Part shown: piece after piece, positions 54,397-62,173 of the stretch
Numbering within the stretch: the first letter of the stretch is position 1
Layout: every line of letters starts with the position of its first letter
Origin: Kaistella yonginensis
GTDB taxonomy: Bacteria > Bacteroidota > Bacteroidia > Flavobacteriales > Weeksellaceae
Assembly: GCF_030409525.1 (NCBI RefSeq)
Contig: NZ_JAUFQB010000017.1
Span: 1 to 64,000 of the forward strand
Length of the DNA stretch: 64,000 nt
Reading direction: 5' to 3'
The notes under the pieces: generated by a model
Told to the model about the DNA's origin: nothing
The model's database searches: none
Seen by the model: only the letters and a program-made list of their open reading frames with translations
Translations under genes and position numbers: made by a program

Positions 54397-54682
54397 TTAA
54401 TAATTAATGATTAATACTGAATCAATCTCTTTATAATAAATTGGCGTTATTAAAATGTAAATTACATTCATGGCTATTAAACAGAGGTTAATTAAATAGT
54501 TTAAACAGGAGTTCAGAAAAAGGGCACATTAGTTTTGAAAATCAAAGATTTTCACCTTTGTGTACTTTCAAAAATAAAACAAGGGTAACGCAGGTATAAA
54601 ATTTTAAAATTTAAACCTTAAGTAAGATAAAAATAAAATCATGGTACAAGACATTTTTTAACTCGTACCTAAAATACAAACA
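54397..54682. other. Intergenic gap between the two permease genes
   Basis: About 286 bp. It contains GAAAATC-aaa-GATTTTC, a 7-bp perfect inverted repeat near 54536-54552, and AT-rich sequence. No T-run follows the hairpin, so it is not a clear terminator. No other gene seen. Confidence 0.4.
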
Positions 54683-55951
54683 ATGAACATCATTTTCAAA
54701 ATAGATACGTGGCAAGAAATTTATTATTCCTTAAAGAATAATAAGCTTCGTACCTTACTAACTATGATTGGTGTGGGTTGGGGAATGTTTCTTTTTGTCG
54801 CGCTTTTGGGTGCTGCAAAAGGAATGGAAAATGGGTTTGATAAAGTATTTTCGGGTTTTGCAACCAACTCTATTTTCTTGTGGGCACAGAATACCTCGAT
54901 TCCGTATGATGGTTTTCCGAAAGGAAGAAAAATGGATCTGCATTTAAGCGATTTAGATTTGCTGCCACAAAAAATTAAAGAAATCGACTATATTTCGCCC
55001 CAGAGTTCGCGCGGTAATTTCGGCACGCCGGGAGAGTCATTTTCTAGAAACGGTAAGAATGCGACTTATACGCTGACCGGAGATTTTCCGGTGGGAAACA
55101 AAATATCAGAAAAAAAACTCATCTTCGGTCGCTATTTAAATGACGCCGATATTACAGGAAATAAAAATGTAATCATCATCGGTGAAGAGATTTATAAAAA
55201 TTTCTTTGATGCAAAAAAGAATGAAAATCCCATCGGACAATCGATAAATGTAAAAGGTATTTTCTTTAACGTCATCGGTGTTTTTCGCGTAAAAAAAGGC
55301 GGTGGATTTGAGAATGACCAATCAGCCTTTATTCCGTTTTCTACGTTTTCTAAAATGTACAATGAAGGGGACAAAGTAGGATTCTTCGCCATTGTAAGTA
55401 AACCAGATGCCGACCTGAATGTCGTAGAAGACCAAGTAAAAGCAGAACTCAAAAGCAAATATAATGTCTCACCAGAAGACACCAACGCTTTCGGAAGTTT
55501 TAACCTCGGAAAGGAATTTGGAAAACTTACGGGTTTCCTAACCGGAATGCAACTGCTGACCATCACCGTTGGTTCATTAACCATATTGGCTGGGGTAATT
55601 GCGATTTCTAATATCTTATTAATCACCGTAAAAGAAAGAACCAAGGAAATCGGAATTCGGCGTGCTTTGGGTGCAAAACCCGCAGAAGTAAGGAATCAAA
55701 TTCTCTTAGAAAGTGTGGTTATCACTTTAACCTCGGGGATTCTAGGATTTATTTTAGGAATTTTTCTCTTAATGATTCTCAATATCGCCACAAAAGATCA
55801 AGATACTTTTCCTTTTTACAATCCCACGGTAAATTACGGACAGGTATTCGGTGCCATGGCGATTATGGTTATTCTTGGTTTGATTGTCGGTATGATCCCC
55901 GCACAGCGAGCGGTAAAGATTCGGCCGATTGAAGCGCTGCGCTCGGAGTAA
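54683..55951 (+). CDS. MacB-type ABC transporter permease, copy 2
   Basis: 422 residues with the same architecture as copy 1: TM1 (LRTLLTMIGVGWGMFLFVALLG), periplasmic domain and the FtsX-like end IGIRRALGAKPAEVRNQ to PIEALRSE. It is clearly paralogous to its neighbour but the periplasmic part differs strongly, which is expected for a heteromeric pair. Ends 58 bp before a family-1 repeat. Confidence 0.93.
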   Translation: MNIIFKIDTWQEIYYSLKNNKLRTLLTMIGVGWGMFLFVALLGAAKGMENGFDKVFSGFATNSIFLWAQNTSIPYDGFPKGRKMDLHLSDLDLLPQKIKEIDYISPQSSRGNFGTPGESFSRNGKNATYTLTGDFPVGNKISEKKLIFGRYLNDADITGNKNVIIIGEEIYKNFFDAKKNENPIGQSINVKGIFFNVIGVFRVKKGGGFENDQSAFIPFSTFSKMYNEGDKVGFFAIVSKPDADLNVVEDQVKAELKSKYNVSPEDTNAFGSFNLGKEFGKLTGFLTGMQLLTITVGSLTILAGVIAISNILLITVKERTKEIGIRRALGAKPAEVRNQILLESVVITLTSGILGFILGIFLLMILNIATKDQDTFPFYNPTVNYGQVFGAMAIMVILGLIVGMIPAQRAVKIRPIEALRSE

Positions 55952-56008
55952 CCAATGGGTAAGGAATGATGGGTATTTGATTACTTGACTTTGTAGCTCA
56001 AACGAATT

Positions 56009-56099
56009 TGCGACCCGACCTGAATGGAGCTCTTTTTGCGAGGAGGCACGACGAACAAAAAAGCGGGAATGGAGGGCGGAAAAGTCGCCCCAAAAAAAA
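56009..56099 (+). repeat. Intergenic repeat family 1, copy C
   Basis: TGCGACCCGACCTGAATGG, AGCTC plus a T-run, a variable centre, an A-run, GCGGGAATGGAGGGCGG and GTCGCCCC plus an A-run. Closest to the consensus. Located between the second permease and the HlyD gene in the middle of an operon. Confidence 0.78.
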
Positions 56100-56120
56100 T
56101 AAAAAAAATAAACGAAGTAT

Positions 56121-57317
56121 ATGAAAAAGAAGTTCACTTTAAAAAAAGCCCTTTACCTCCTTTTGGGATTGGTTTTCGCAGTGGCCCTGATCTCGGGAAT
56201 TAGCTATCTGATTTCTTCAAATACCAAAGAAAGCGAAACGTTTTTGACCAAAAAACCTGTGGTTCAAAATATGGATGACAAAGTAATGGCGACCGGGAAA
56301 ATTGTGCCTCGCGAGGAAATTGAAATCAAACCGAATATCTCTGGAATTATCGATAAAATTTTGGTTACAGAAGGTGATAAAGTTGTTGCCGGCCAATTGG
56401 TTGCGACCATTAGAATTGTACCCAGCATTCAAAATGTGAACGCCGCACAACAGGAAATTAATAATGCCAATTTACAAATCAGCAATGCGCAAATTAATGT
56501 GTCTCAGCAGCAAAAACAATTTGCCATGCAGGAAAAACTCTACTCGCAAGGCGTGATTTCTAAGCAGGAGTATATTTCGGCTCAGCAACAATTGCAGTCT
56601 ACCCAGCAAACGCTCAGAAATGCACAACAGCAAAGACAAACGGCGCAAAAAAACCTGCAGATTGCAAAAACGGGAGCCACGCCGGAATTGGCTGGTTTGG
56701 CAACGACACAAATTCGGTCTAAAGCCAACGGAACTGTTTTAGAAGTGCCGGTAAAAGTCGGAAGCCAGGTGATTGAGGCCAACTCATTTAATGCAGGAAG
56801 TACGATTTGCTCGATTGCAGATTTGAATTCTCTTATTTTTGAAGGGACCATTGATGAGGCCCAGGCTGGAAAATTAAAAGAAGGTTTGCCCATGAATGTG
56901 GTAATTGGCGCCTTGCAAAACAAATCCTTTCCGGGGCGTGTGACGATGATTGCTCCCAAAGGAAAAGAAGAAAATGGAACGATTAAATTCCCGATTGAAG
57001 GTGATGTTTTTAATAAAACCAATGAATATATTCGCGCTGGATTTTCAGCCAATGGCGAGATTATTTTGAGTTCTCAGAAAAATGCCTTGCTCTTGGATGA
57101 ATCTTTAATTCAATATGAAAAGATTAAAGATAAAGACAATTCATTTGTAGAAGTAAAACAGCCGGATGGAAAATTCAAAAAGGTCAATGTAAAACTCGGT
57201 GCCAGCGACGGAATTAATGTTCAGATTTTATCAGGAATCACTAAAGATTCTGAAGTAAAAGTCTGGAACCCCTCTGATAAAGACAAAGAAGCTTTGAAAG
57301 AAAAGAAAGGCAAATAA
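56121..57317 (+). CDS. HlyD/MacA-like periplasmic adaptor (membrane fusion protein)
   Basis: 398 residues: one N-terminal TM anchor (ALYLLLGLVFAVALISGISYLI), a lipoyl half (GKIVPREEIEIKPNISGIID, VTEGDKVVAGQLVA), a long Gln-rich coiled-coil hairpin (about 110-190, NAAQQEINNANLQIS and STQQTLRNAQQQRQTAQ), the second lipoyl half, and a C-terminal membrane-proximal domain. It bridges the permease pair and a TolC-like channel, which is not in the window. Confidence 0.92.
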   Translation: MKKKFTLKKALYLLLGLVFAVALISGISYLISSNTKESETFLTKKPVVQNMDDKVMATGKIVPREEIEIKPNISGIIDKILVTEGDKVVAGQLVATIRIVPSIQNVNAAQQEINNANLQISNAQINVSQQQKQFAMQEKLYSQGVISKQEYISAQQQLQSTQQTLRNAQQQRQTAQKNLQIAKTGATPELAGLATTQIRSKANGTVLEVPVKVGSQVIEANSFNAGSTICSIADLNSLIFEGTIDEAQAGKLKEGLPMNVVIGALQNKSFPGRVTMIAPKGKEENGTIKFPIEGDVFNKTNEYIRAGFSANGEIILSSQKNALLLDESLIQYEKIKDKDNSFVEVKQPDGKFKKVNVKLGASDGINVQILSGITKDSEVKVWNPSDKDKEALKEKKGK

Positions 57318-57325
57318 AATAGAAC

Positions 57326-57356
57326 AATCCCGGAATTTAATTCGGGATTTTGTTTT
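57326..57356. terminator. Bidirectional terminator between the adaptor gene and the membrane-protein gene
   Basis: AATCCCG pairs with CGGGATT around a short AT loop that can itself pair further; T-runs follow on the plus strand. It overlaps the last codons of the minus-strand gene at 57337. Confidence 0.75.
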
Positions 57357-57942
57357 TTCTGAACAATAAGGCGAGATTTAAAAAGAGTAGAATCAGGCCT
57401 AAAGTCATCCAAATTGCGGTTTTGATATTGCCGAATTTTAAAGCTTCAATTCGGGTTTTTGCAAGTTCAGACAGCCGTGCGCTTTGTACGATATAATTTT
57501 GAACTTCGATGATTTTATCTTCATTTTTGTTCGGCACAGAATGTTGGGAAAAATACACGAGATTCTTATTGCCCATATAAGCAGCGATCCAGAACTCATC
57601 AGAAGCCTCCATTTTTAAATAATCAATTCGGTAATGGTTATTTCTGATTTTACCCAGGTGCCGGGTTTCGTATCTTAAATCAGGATCGGCTTCATCATTA
57701 ATTTTGATGAGATAAAAATCCAGAGGAAATGGCAATTTATTCACCACTTGTACGGTGAGCGAATTCGGCAAAAATTCATCTACACTTTTTTGAACGAATA
57801 AAACCGTGTAGGCGACCACTGAAGCAACAACGATTATGATGCGCAAACCTTTTGCCCATCCTTTAAATCTACCGGATTTAATCACCGACAAAAGCAAGCT
57901 GAGCGAAAGTAAACCCGTGAGCAGAAAAAACAAATAAAACAT
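57337..57942 (-). CDS. Hypothetical integral membrane protein
   Basis: 201 residues: two N-terminal TM helices (FYLFFLLTGLLSLSLLLSVI, IIIVVASVVAYTVLFV), an exposed beta-rich domain of about 110 residues (LTVQVVNKLPFPLDFYLIKI, YRIDYLKMEASDEFW) and a C-terminal TM helix (AIWMTLGLILLFLNLALLF). No family I can name. Single gene with a possible -7-like TATCTTTA upstream. Confidence 0.7.
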   Translation of the reverse strand: MFYLFFLLTGLLSLSLLLSVIKSGRFKGWAKGLRIIIVVASVVAYTVLFVQKSVDEFLPNSLTVQVVNKLPFPLDFYLIKINDEADPDLRYETRHLGKIRNNHYRIDYLKMEASDEFWIAAYMGNKNLVYFSQHSVPNKNEDKIIEVQNYIVQSARLSELAKTRIEALKFGNIKTAIWMTLGLILLFLNLALLFRKNKIPN

Positions 57943-57999
57943 GCCGTAAAGATAAATAAAATTACCAAGTAGAATTTGAAAATTTAAGTGCGCAAACGC

Positions 58000-58647
58000 T
58001 TACTCTACATTCCATTCTTTATAGAATTGAGCTAAGAAATCCAACATCAGTTGATGGCGATTTTCGGCTAAATTTTTTCCGGTTTTGGTATTCATTAAAT
58101 CTTTTAATAGCAACAATTTTTCATAAAAATGATTGATTGTTGTTCCTGTTGATTTTTTATATTCTTCTTTAGTTTGATTGAGTTTTGGCGGTAGATCGGG
58201 GTGATACATGAGATTATTCTTAAATCCACCAAAATTAAAGGTCCTGGCAATGCCAATCGCACCAATCGCATCGAGGCGGTCGGCATCTTGTACGATTTGT
58301 AATTCGATTGGTAAAACCTTAGGAACTTCTCCCCTATTTTTAAAGGAAATATTTTTGATAACGAATAAAACCTGCACTATTATTTCCTTGGGAACATTTT
58401 GATTTTGCAGAAATTCATTGGATATTTTCAGGGCTAATGTTTCATCGCCCTCATGAAATTTTGGATCAGCAATATCATGGAGCAAAGCAGAGAGTTCCAC
58501 CACCGCAACATTACAAGTTTCTGTAGCGGCAATTTTCTTTGATAACTTCCAGACTCGTTCGATGTGGAACCAATCGTGACCGGCTTCGGCACCTTCTAGT
58601 TTTTCTTTAACGAAAGCTATCGTATTCTCTATTAAATTTTGGGGCAT
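58000..58647 (-). CDS. HD-domain phosphohydrolase
   Basis: 215 residues. The HD metal-binding pattern is H28 (DWFHIERV), H57-D58 (LLHDIADPKFHEGDE) and the late Asp group D121/D123/D126 (QDADRLDAIGAIG). It belongs to the YedJ/YpgQ-like nucleotidase-type family; cytosolic, substrate unknown. Single-gene unit. Confidence 0.88.
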   Translation of the reverse strand: MPQNLIENTIAFVKEKLEGAEAGHDWFHIERVWKLSKKIAATETCNVAVVELSALLHDIADPKFHEGDETLALKISNEFLQNQNVPKEIIVQVLFVIKNISFKNRGEVPKVLPIELQIVQDADRLDAIGAIGIARTFNFGGFKNNLMYHPDLPPKLNQTKEEYKKSTGTTINHFYEKLLLLKDLMNTKTGKNLAENRHQLMLDFLAQFYKEWNVE

Positions 58648-58840
58648 ATTATTATTATAAGTTAATAAATTGAATAACGGATAAATTTCTTTTAAACCGC
58701 AAAAGAAGCAAAAGTTTTACTTTAAAATAAGCAAATCAAAAGTTTGAAAAAGTTCAGTAAAATAATGGCTTTACCATTTTGTATTCTTTAGAAAATCTTT
58801 TTAATTTATTTGTCTTTTGTGTCTTTTGTGGTTTATAAAA

Positions 58841-59425
58841 TTATTTAGAGACTTCTACAAACTGAAAAACCTGCTGCGTTTTCGGATTATAAATAATCGT
58901 GCTGCTGTTTGGGAACCTTTTCAGTTTATAATACTCAATGCTTTTATCGTTTTTAATGTCTTCCAAAAAACTCATATCGATTGTATTTGCAGGCAGAAAT
59001 TTTTCTACAAAACTCAATTTATCCATAAATACTTTACCATCAATTTTCTTAGCTACTTTATCAGACTTCTCTTCATCTAAAGTTTCCTGTTGCTCTAAAT
59101 ACGGGATCAACAAATCTTTATCTGCTTTATATTTAAAAACGTAAGCCGGCGAACCATTCGGAAAACTAAATTTCTTGCCTTTAAAATCAGAAATCATGGT
59201 TGGTTCTCCCTTGGGAAAAACCTCTTGAAACTGAGCATGTTCAGCGTTGGTTAAAGAATTAATGGAATTACTTATGGTGTCATCTAAAGTTTCTTTAACT
59301 GCATTCTGTGCTTGTTCTTTGACACTTGTAGTTGTTTTTTCAATTTGTTGATTGATGGTTTCCTCAATTTCAGAACAAGAAGTTAATGCTGCTAAAGGCA
59401 AAATAACTAAAATATATTTTTTCAT
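58841..59425 (-). CDS. Hypothetical lipoprotein with amphipathic repeat region
   Basis: 194 residues from MKKYILVILP at 59425 (a TTG two codons earlier is not used). Lipobox LTSC with Cys17. An amphipathic, Thr/Gln/Asn-rich coil (EETINQQIEKTTTSVKEQ, then AVKETLDDTIS) precedes a globular domain (FSFPNGSPAYVFKYK, SSTIIYNPKTQQVFQFVE). No family recognised. A periplasmic or outer-membrane location is expected. Confidence 0.72.
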   Translation of the reverse strand: MKKYILVILPLAALTSCSEIEETINQQIEKTTTSVKEQAQNAVKETLDDTISNSINSLTNAEHAQFQEVFPKGEPTMISDFKGKKFSFPNGSPAYVFKYKADKDLLIPYLEQQETLDEEKSDKVAKKIDGKVFMDKLSFVEKFLPANTIDMSFLEDIKNDKSIEYYKLKRFPNSSTIIYNPKTQQVFQFVEVSK

Positions 59426-59774
59426 TTTCAAGTTTTAAATTAAGAGCCTATTTAAATTTACAAATTACTAATTTACCTTATTTACCCCTTAAGGTTTTTA
59501 AGTAATTGCTGTTAAAAACCTTAGCAACAATCAATTGATAAAAACCCTTTAACTTAATTTCTAAAAGTCTAAAATTAAGGAAAAAACAAAGTTTATTCAA
59601 ATTAAGAATAAGAATTAAACAGGCTTTACTATTCTTTGAAAGAAGCGAACAATTTATCCAGTTTTGCGTCAGATGTAAGCAACTATTTTTCAAAATTTTT
59701 CGAAGGAAAAAAAACCAACCACAATGTTGTCCCTTCACCAGAAGTTTTCTGGTAGAAACCTAAAAATTTACTTT
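59426..59774. other. Intergenic region between the lipoprotein gene and lptB, with a possible gene remnant
   Basis: About 350 bp. Minus-strand frames here look spurious. On the plus strand 59612-59755 reads as a protein-like tail (see the separate entry). An inverted repeat ACCAGAA-gtt-TTCTGGT lies at 59737-59753 without a T-run. Otherwise nothing supported. Confidence 0.4.
59612..59755 (+). pseudogene. Possible 3' remnant of a decayed gene
   Basis: An open frame of 47 codons with no start reads as plausible protein (LKEANNLSSFASDVSN, then FSKFFEGKKTNHNVVPSPE) and ends in a stop; the upstream sequence has several in-frame stops. Composition is protein-like, in contrast to other intergenic frames. 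I cannot name the family. Confidence 0.3.
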
Positions 59775-60836
59775 TTAAGATTCGAAGGCGTAGGTTGTCA
59801 AATAATGTAATTCTGTTTTGCTGAGCGCTTTTGCATTCGACTCTGCTTCTGAAATAGAATAGGTGGTATTGATTTCCTGTTTTTGAAAAAGAAATGAATT
59901 ATTGGAGTTTTTATCGACCACTTCATTAAAAATATGATCGATTTCAGAATTGGCTAAAGAGGCAAAACTGATGTCTTCAAATCCATGCATTAATCTCAGA
60001 TTATCAATACGCTGAAAATTTTCATCTACAAAACTTTGGAATTGATTTTTGGAATCAAAATTACCGGCCCAAATATTATAGACAAATGCCCGTTTCTTTG
60101 GCTTGTTCAGAATATCTTGATAAACGAAATTCTCGCCGAGATAAGCATCCCGAACCTGCGGATCATTGGCCAAATCGTGCGGAAGTCCTTCTTTCAAAAT
60201 TCTTCCCTCAAACATGATATAGGTCTTGTGGGTAATCGCTAAAGTCTGTTGAACATTGTGATCCGTAATTAAGATGCCAATATTTTTATCGACCAAGCTT
60301 CTCACAATTTTCTGAATATCTTCTACGGCGATTGGGTCAACTCCGGCAAAAGGCTCATCGAGTAAAATAAAATTCGGACTGGTTGCCAAACAACGTGCAA
60401 TTTCAGTTCTTCTTCGTTCACCACCAGATAATAAATCACCCCGGTTTTTACGAACATGTTGTAAGGAAAACTCTTCGATGAGTTCATCACATTTGATGTG
60501 TTGTTCCCGCTTAGAAAGTTTGGTTAATTGCAAAACACCCAAGATATTATCTTCTACGGAGAGTTTTCTGAAAATCGATGCTTCCTGCGCGAGATAACCA
60601 ATTCCTTTTTGAGCCCGGCGGTACATGGCGTCATTGGTAATCTCTTTATTGTCTAAGAAAATCTTACCCGAGGTGGGTTTTACCAAACCCACGATCATAT
60701 AAAAACTGGTGGTTTTGCCGGCACCATTGGGACCGAGAAGTCCCACGATTTCGCCTTGTCGAACTTCGACTGAAACGCCTTTTACCACTTTTTTTGGACC
60801 GTATTCTTTAATTAAATTTTCTCCGCGTAGAATCAT
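59775..60836 (-). CDS. lptB: LPS export ABC transporter ATPase LptB with C-terminal extension
   Basis: 353 residues. Residues 1-240 are typical LptB: Walker A GPNGAGKTT (35-43), LSGGE (136-140), Walker B FILLDE (156-161), H193 switch, and the characteristic YLGENF near 233-238 where ordinary LptB ends. A further 113 residues (241-353, starting DILNKPKKRAFVYNIWAG) form an extra acidic domain, possibly related to immunity-type Imm22/DUF4284 (WAGNFDSKNQFQSF pattern). LptB powers lipopolysaccharide transport with LptFG at the inner membrane. A perfect TATATTTG box precedes it. Confidence 0.9.
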   Translation of the reverse strand: MILRGENLIKEYGPKKVVKGVSVEVRQGEIVGLLGPNGAGKTTSFYMIVGLVKPTSGKIFLDNKEITNDAMYRRAQKGIGYLAQEASIFRKLSVEDNILGVLQLTKLSKREQHIKCDELIEEFSLQHVRKNRGDLLSGGERRRTEIARCLATSPNFILLDEPFAGVDPIAVEDIQKIVRSLVDKNIGILITDHNVQQTLAITHKTYIMFEGRILKEGLPHDLANDPQVRDAYLGENFVYQDILNKPKKRAFVYNIWAGNFDSKNQFQSFVDENFQRIDNLRLMHGFEDISFASLANSEIDHIFNEVVDKNSNNSFLFQKQEINTTYSISEAESNAKALSKTELHYLTTYAFES

Positions 60837-60840
60837 GGAG

Positions 60841-60869
60841 CAAATATAATAAAATTGAGGAAAGAATAA
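60841..60869 (-). promoter_or_regulatory. Promoter of lptB
   Basis: TATATTTG (exact -7) directly before the ATG, with TTA 18 nt upstream in place of TTG. It overlaps the leader of the divergent sigma-factor gene. Confidence 0.5.
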
Positions 60870-60884
60870 GTGGAAATCGGTAAG

Positions 60885-61469
60885 ATGAAAACAAGAAAGC
60901 CAACGATTAAAACAGAATTTCTACCGTTTTCAATTAAAAAATTTTATCTTCGCTTTTCAGAAAAATTACCAAATTTGAGTGCCAAAGAAAAAGAATTCGC
61001 GAAACTAATTAAAGATAATCAAGGTTTGATTATTAAGGTTTCTAGACTTTACACCAATACTTTGGAAGATGAGCAAGATCTTTTTCAAGAAATTGTGTTA
61101 CAACTTTGGCGTTCTTACGACTCATTCAAAGGACAATCTAAAATTTCTACCTGGATGTATCGCGTGGCTTTAAATACCGCAATTACCCTGTTCCGAAAAA
61201 AGATTAAATCACCGCAAACCGATGAACTCATGGATTATCATCATGGTGATTTTGTAGAAATTGACGATGAAAAACAGCAACATATTTCTACGCTTTACAA
61301 AGTTATTAAAATGTTGCCCAATGTTGAACGTGCGATTGTGACCATGTATTTGGATGATTTGCCGTACCGCGACATCGCTGAAAACTTAGGAATTACTGAA
61401 GTTAATGCAAGAGTGAAAATGAACCGACTCAAAAAAACTTTAAAACAACTAATGGAAAAACATGCCTGA
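60885..61469 (+). CDS. ECF-type RNA polymerase sigma factor
   Basis: 194 residues from the ATG at 60885; a GTG five codons upstream is possible. Sigma-2: LIIKVSRLYTNTLEDEQDLFQEI and KISTWMYRVALNTAITLFRK (segments shortened), sigma-4: LDDLPYRDIAENLGITEVNAR. The following membrane-protein gene starts inside its end (8-bp overlap), the usual arrangement of a sigma factor with its membrane anti-sigma regulator. Divergent from lptB, so it might respond to envelope state. Confidence 0.92.
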   Translation: MKTRKPTIKTEFLPFSIKKFYLRFSEKLPNLSAKEKEFAKLIKDNQGLIIKVSRLYTNTLEDEQDLFQEIVLQLWRSYDSFKGQSKISTWMYRVALNTAITLFRKKIKSPQTDELMDYHHGDFVEIDDEKQQHISTLYKVIKMLPNVERAIVTMYLDDLPYRDIAENLGITEVNARVKMNRLKKTLKQLMEKHA

Positions 61470-62133
61470 ATTTGATTTAGATAGTTTCAAAGAAACCTGG
61501 CAACAGCAACCAGTACAGCCTAAATATGACAGCAGCGATATTGAATCGATGCTGAATAAATCTTCACGGAATTATGTGAAATATATTCTCTGGATCAGTG
61601 TGGTAGAATTTATTCTGATTCTAATTGCCAATTTATACTATACTTTTTTAGGAGAAGACACCGCTGATTTGATGAGTGTTCTAGGGAAATTGGGTATTAA
61701 TAATTCCTCTAACTTTGAAAGTACCATATCGCAACTGTACTTTGTGTTGAAAATGGTTAGTTTAGGTCTTACGGGTATTTTTGTATTTTTGTTTTACCAG
61801 AATTACCGTAAAATTAAAATTGAATCAAATCTTAAAAAATTAATTCTGCAAATTTTCACTTTCAAAAAGACCGTTCAATTATTTATCTTGGCAAATATTG
61901 GTCTGGTGATTTTGTTTACTTTGATTCTAGGACTATTTACCTTCTTGGTTTTGGCTGAACAAAATATCGCGTTGACGAACCCTACTTTAATTGGTTTCAT
62001 TGCCGGATTAGCACTAACTATGGGAATTAGCGTGGTTTTAATCTGGATTTATTATCGCCTCGTTTACGGATTTATCTTAAGAAGATTGGGTAAAAATCTA
62101 GAACAACTTCAAAACATAGAAAAGGAGAACTAA
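61462..62133 (+). CDS. Hypothetical 4-TM membrane protein, candidate sigma-factor regulator
   Basis: 223 residues: a soluble N-terminus of about 40 residues (FDLDSFKETWQQQPVQPKY) and four TM helices (YILWISVVEFILILIANL, VLKMVSLGLTGIFVFLFY, VQLFILANIGLVILFTLI, LIGFIAGLALTMGISVVL). No classic zinc anti-sigma motif (HxxxCxxC). The 8-bp overlap with the sigma gene suggests it controls that sigma factor; this is inference. A terminator follows. Confidence 0.72.
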   Translation: MPEFDLDSFKETWQQQPVQPKYDSSDIESMLNKSSRNYVKYILWISVVEFILILIANLYYTFLGEDTADLMSVLGKLGINNSSNFESTISQLYFVLKMVSLGLTGIFVFLFYQNYRKIKIESNLKKLILQIFTFKKTVQLFILANIGLVILFTLILGLFTFLVLAEQNIALTNPTLIGFIAGLALTMGISVVLIWIYYRLVYGFILRRLGKNLEQLQNIEKEN

Positions 62134-62152
62134 ATTCTTGTTCTCCTTTTCT
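62120..62152. terminator. Bidirectional terminator between the sigma-regulator gene and rpoN
   Basis: AAAAGGAGAAC pairs perfectly with GTTCTCCTTTT (11 bp, 9-nt loop). It overlaps the last codons of the plus-strand membrane-protein gene. Confidence 0.85.
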
Positions 62153-62173
62153 CTTTATTTTTAACTTTCAATT

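Noticed and set aside
59478-59738. 86-codon minus-strand frame downstream of lptB
   Set aside because: Leu/Cys/Phe-rich composition without domains, and the opposite strand reads more like protein.
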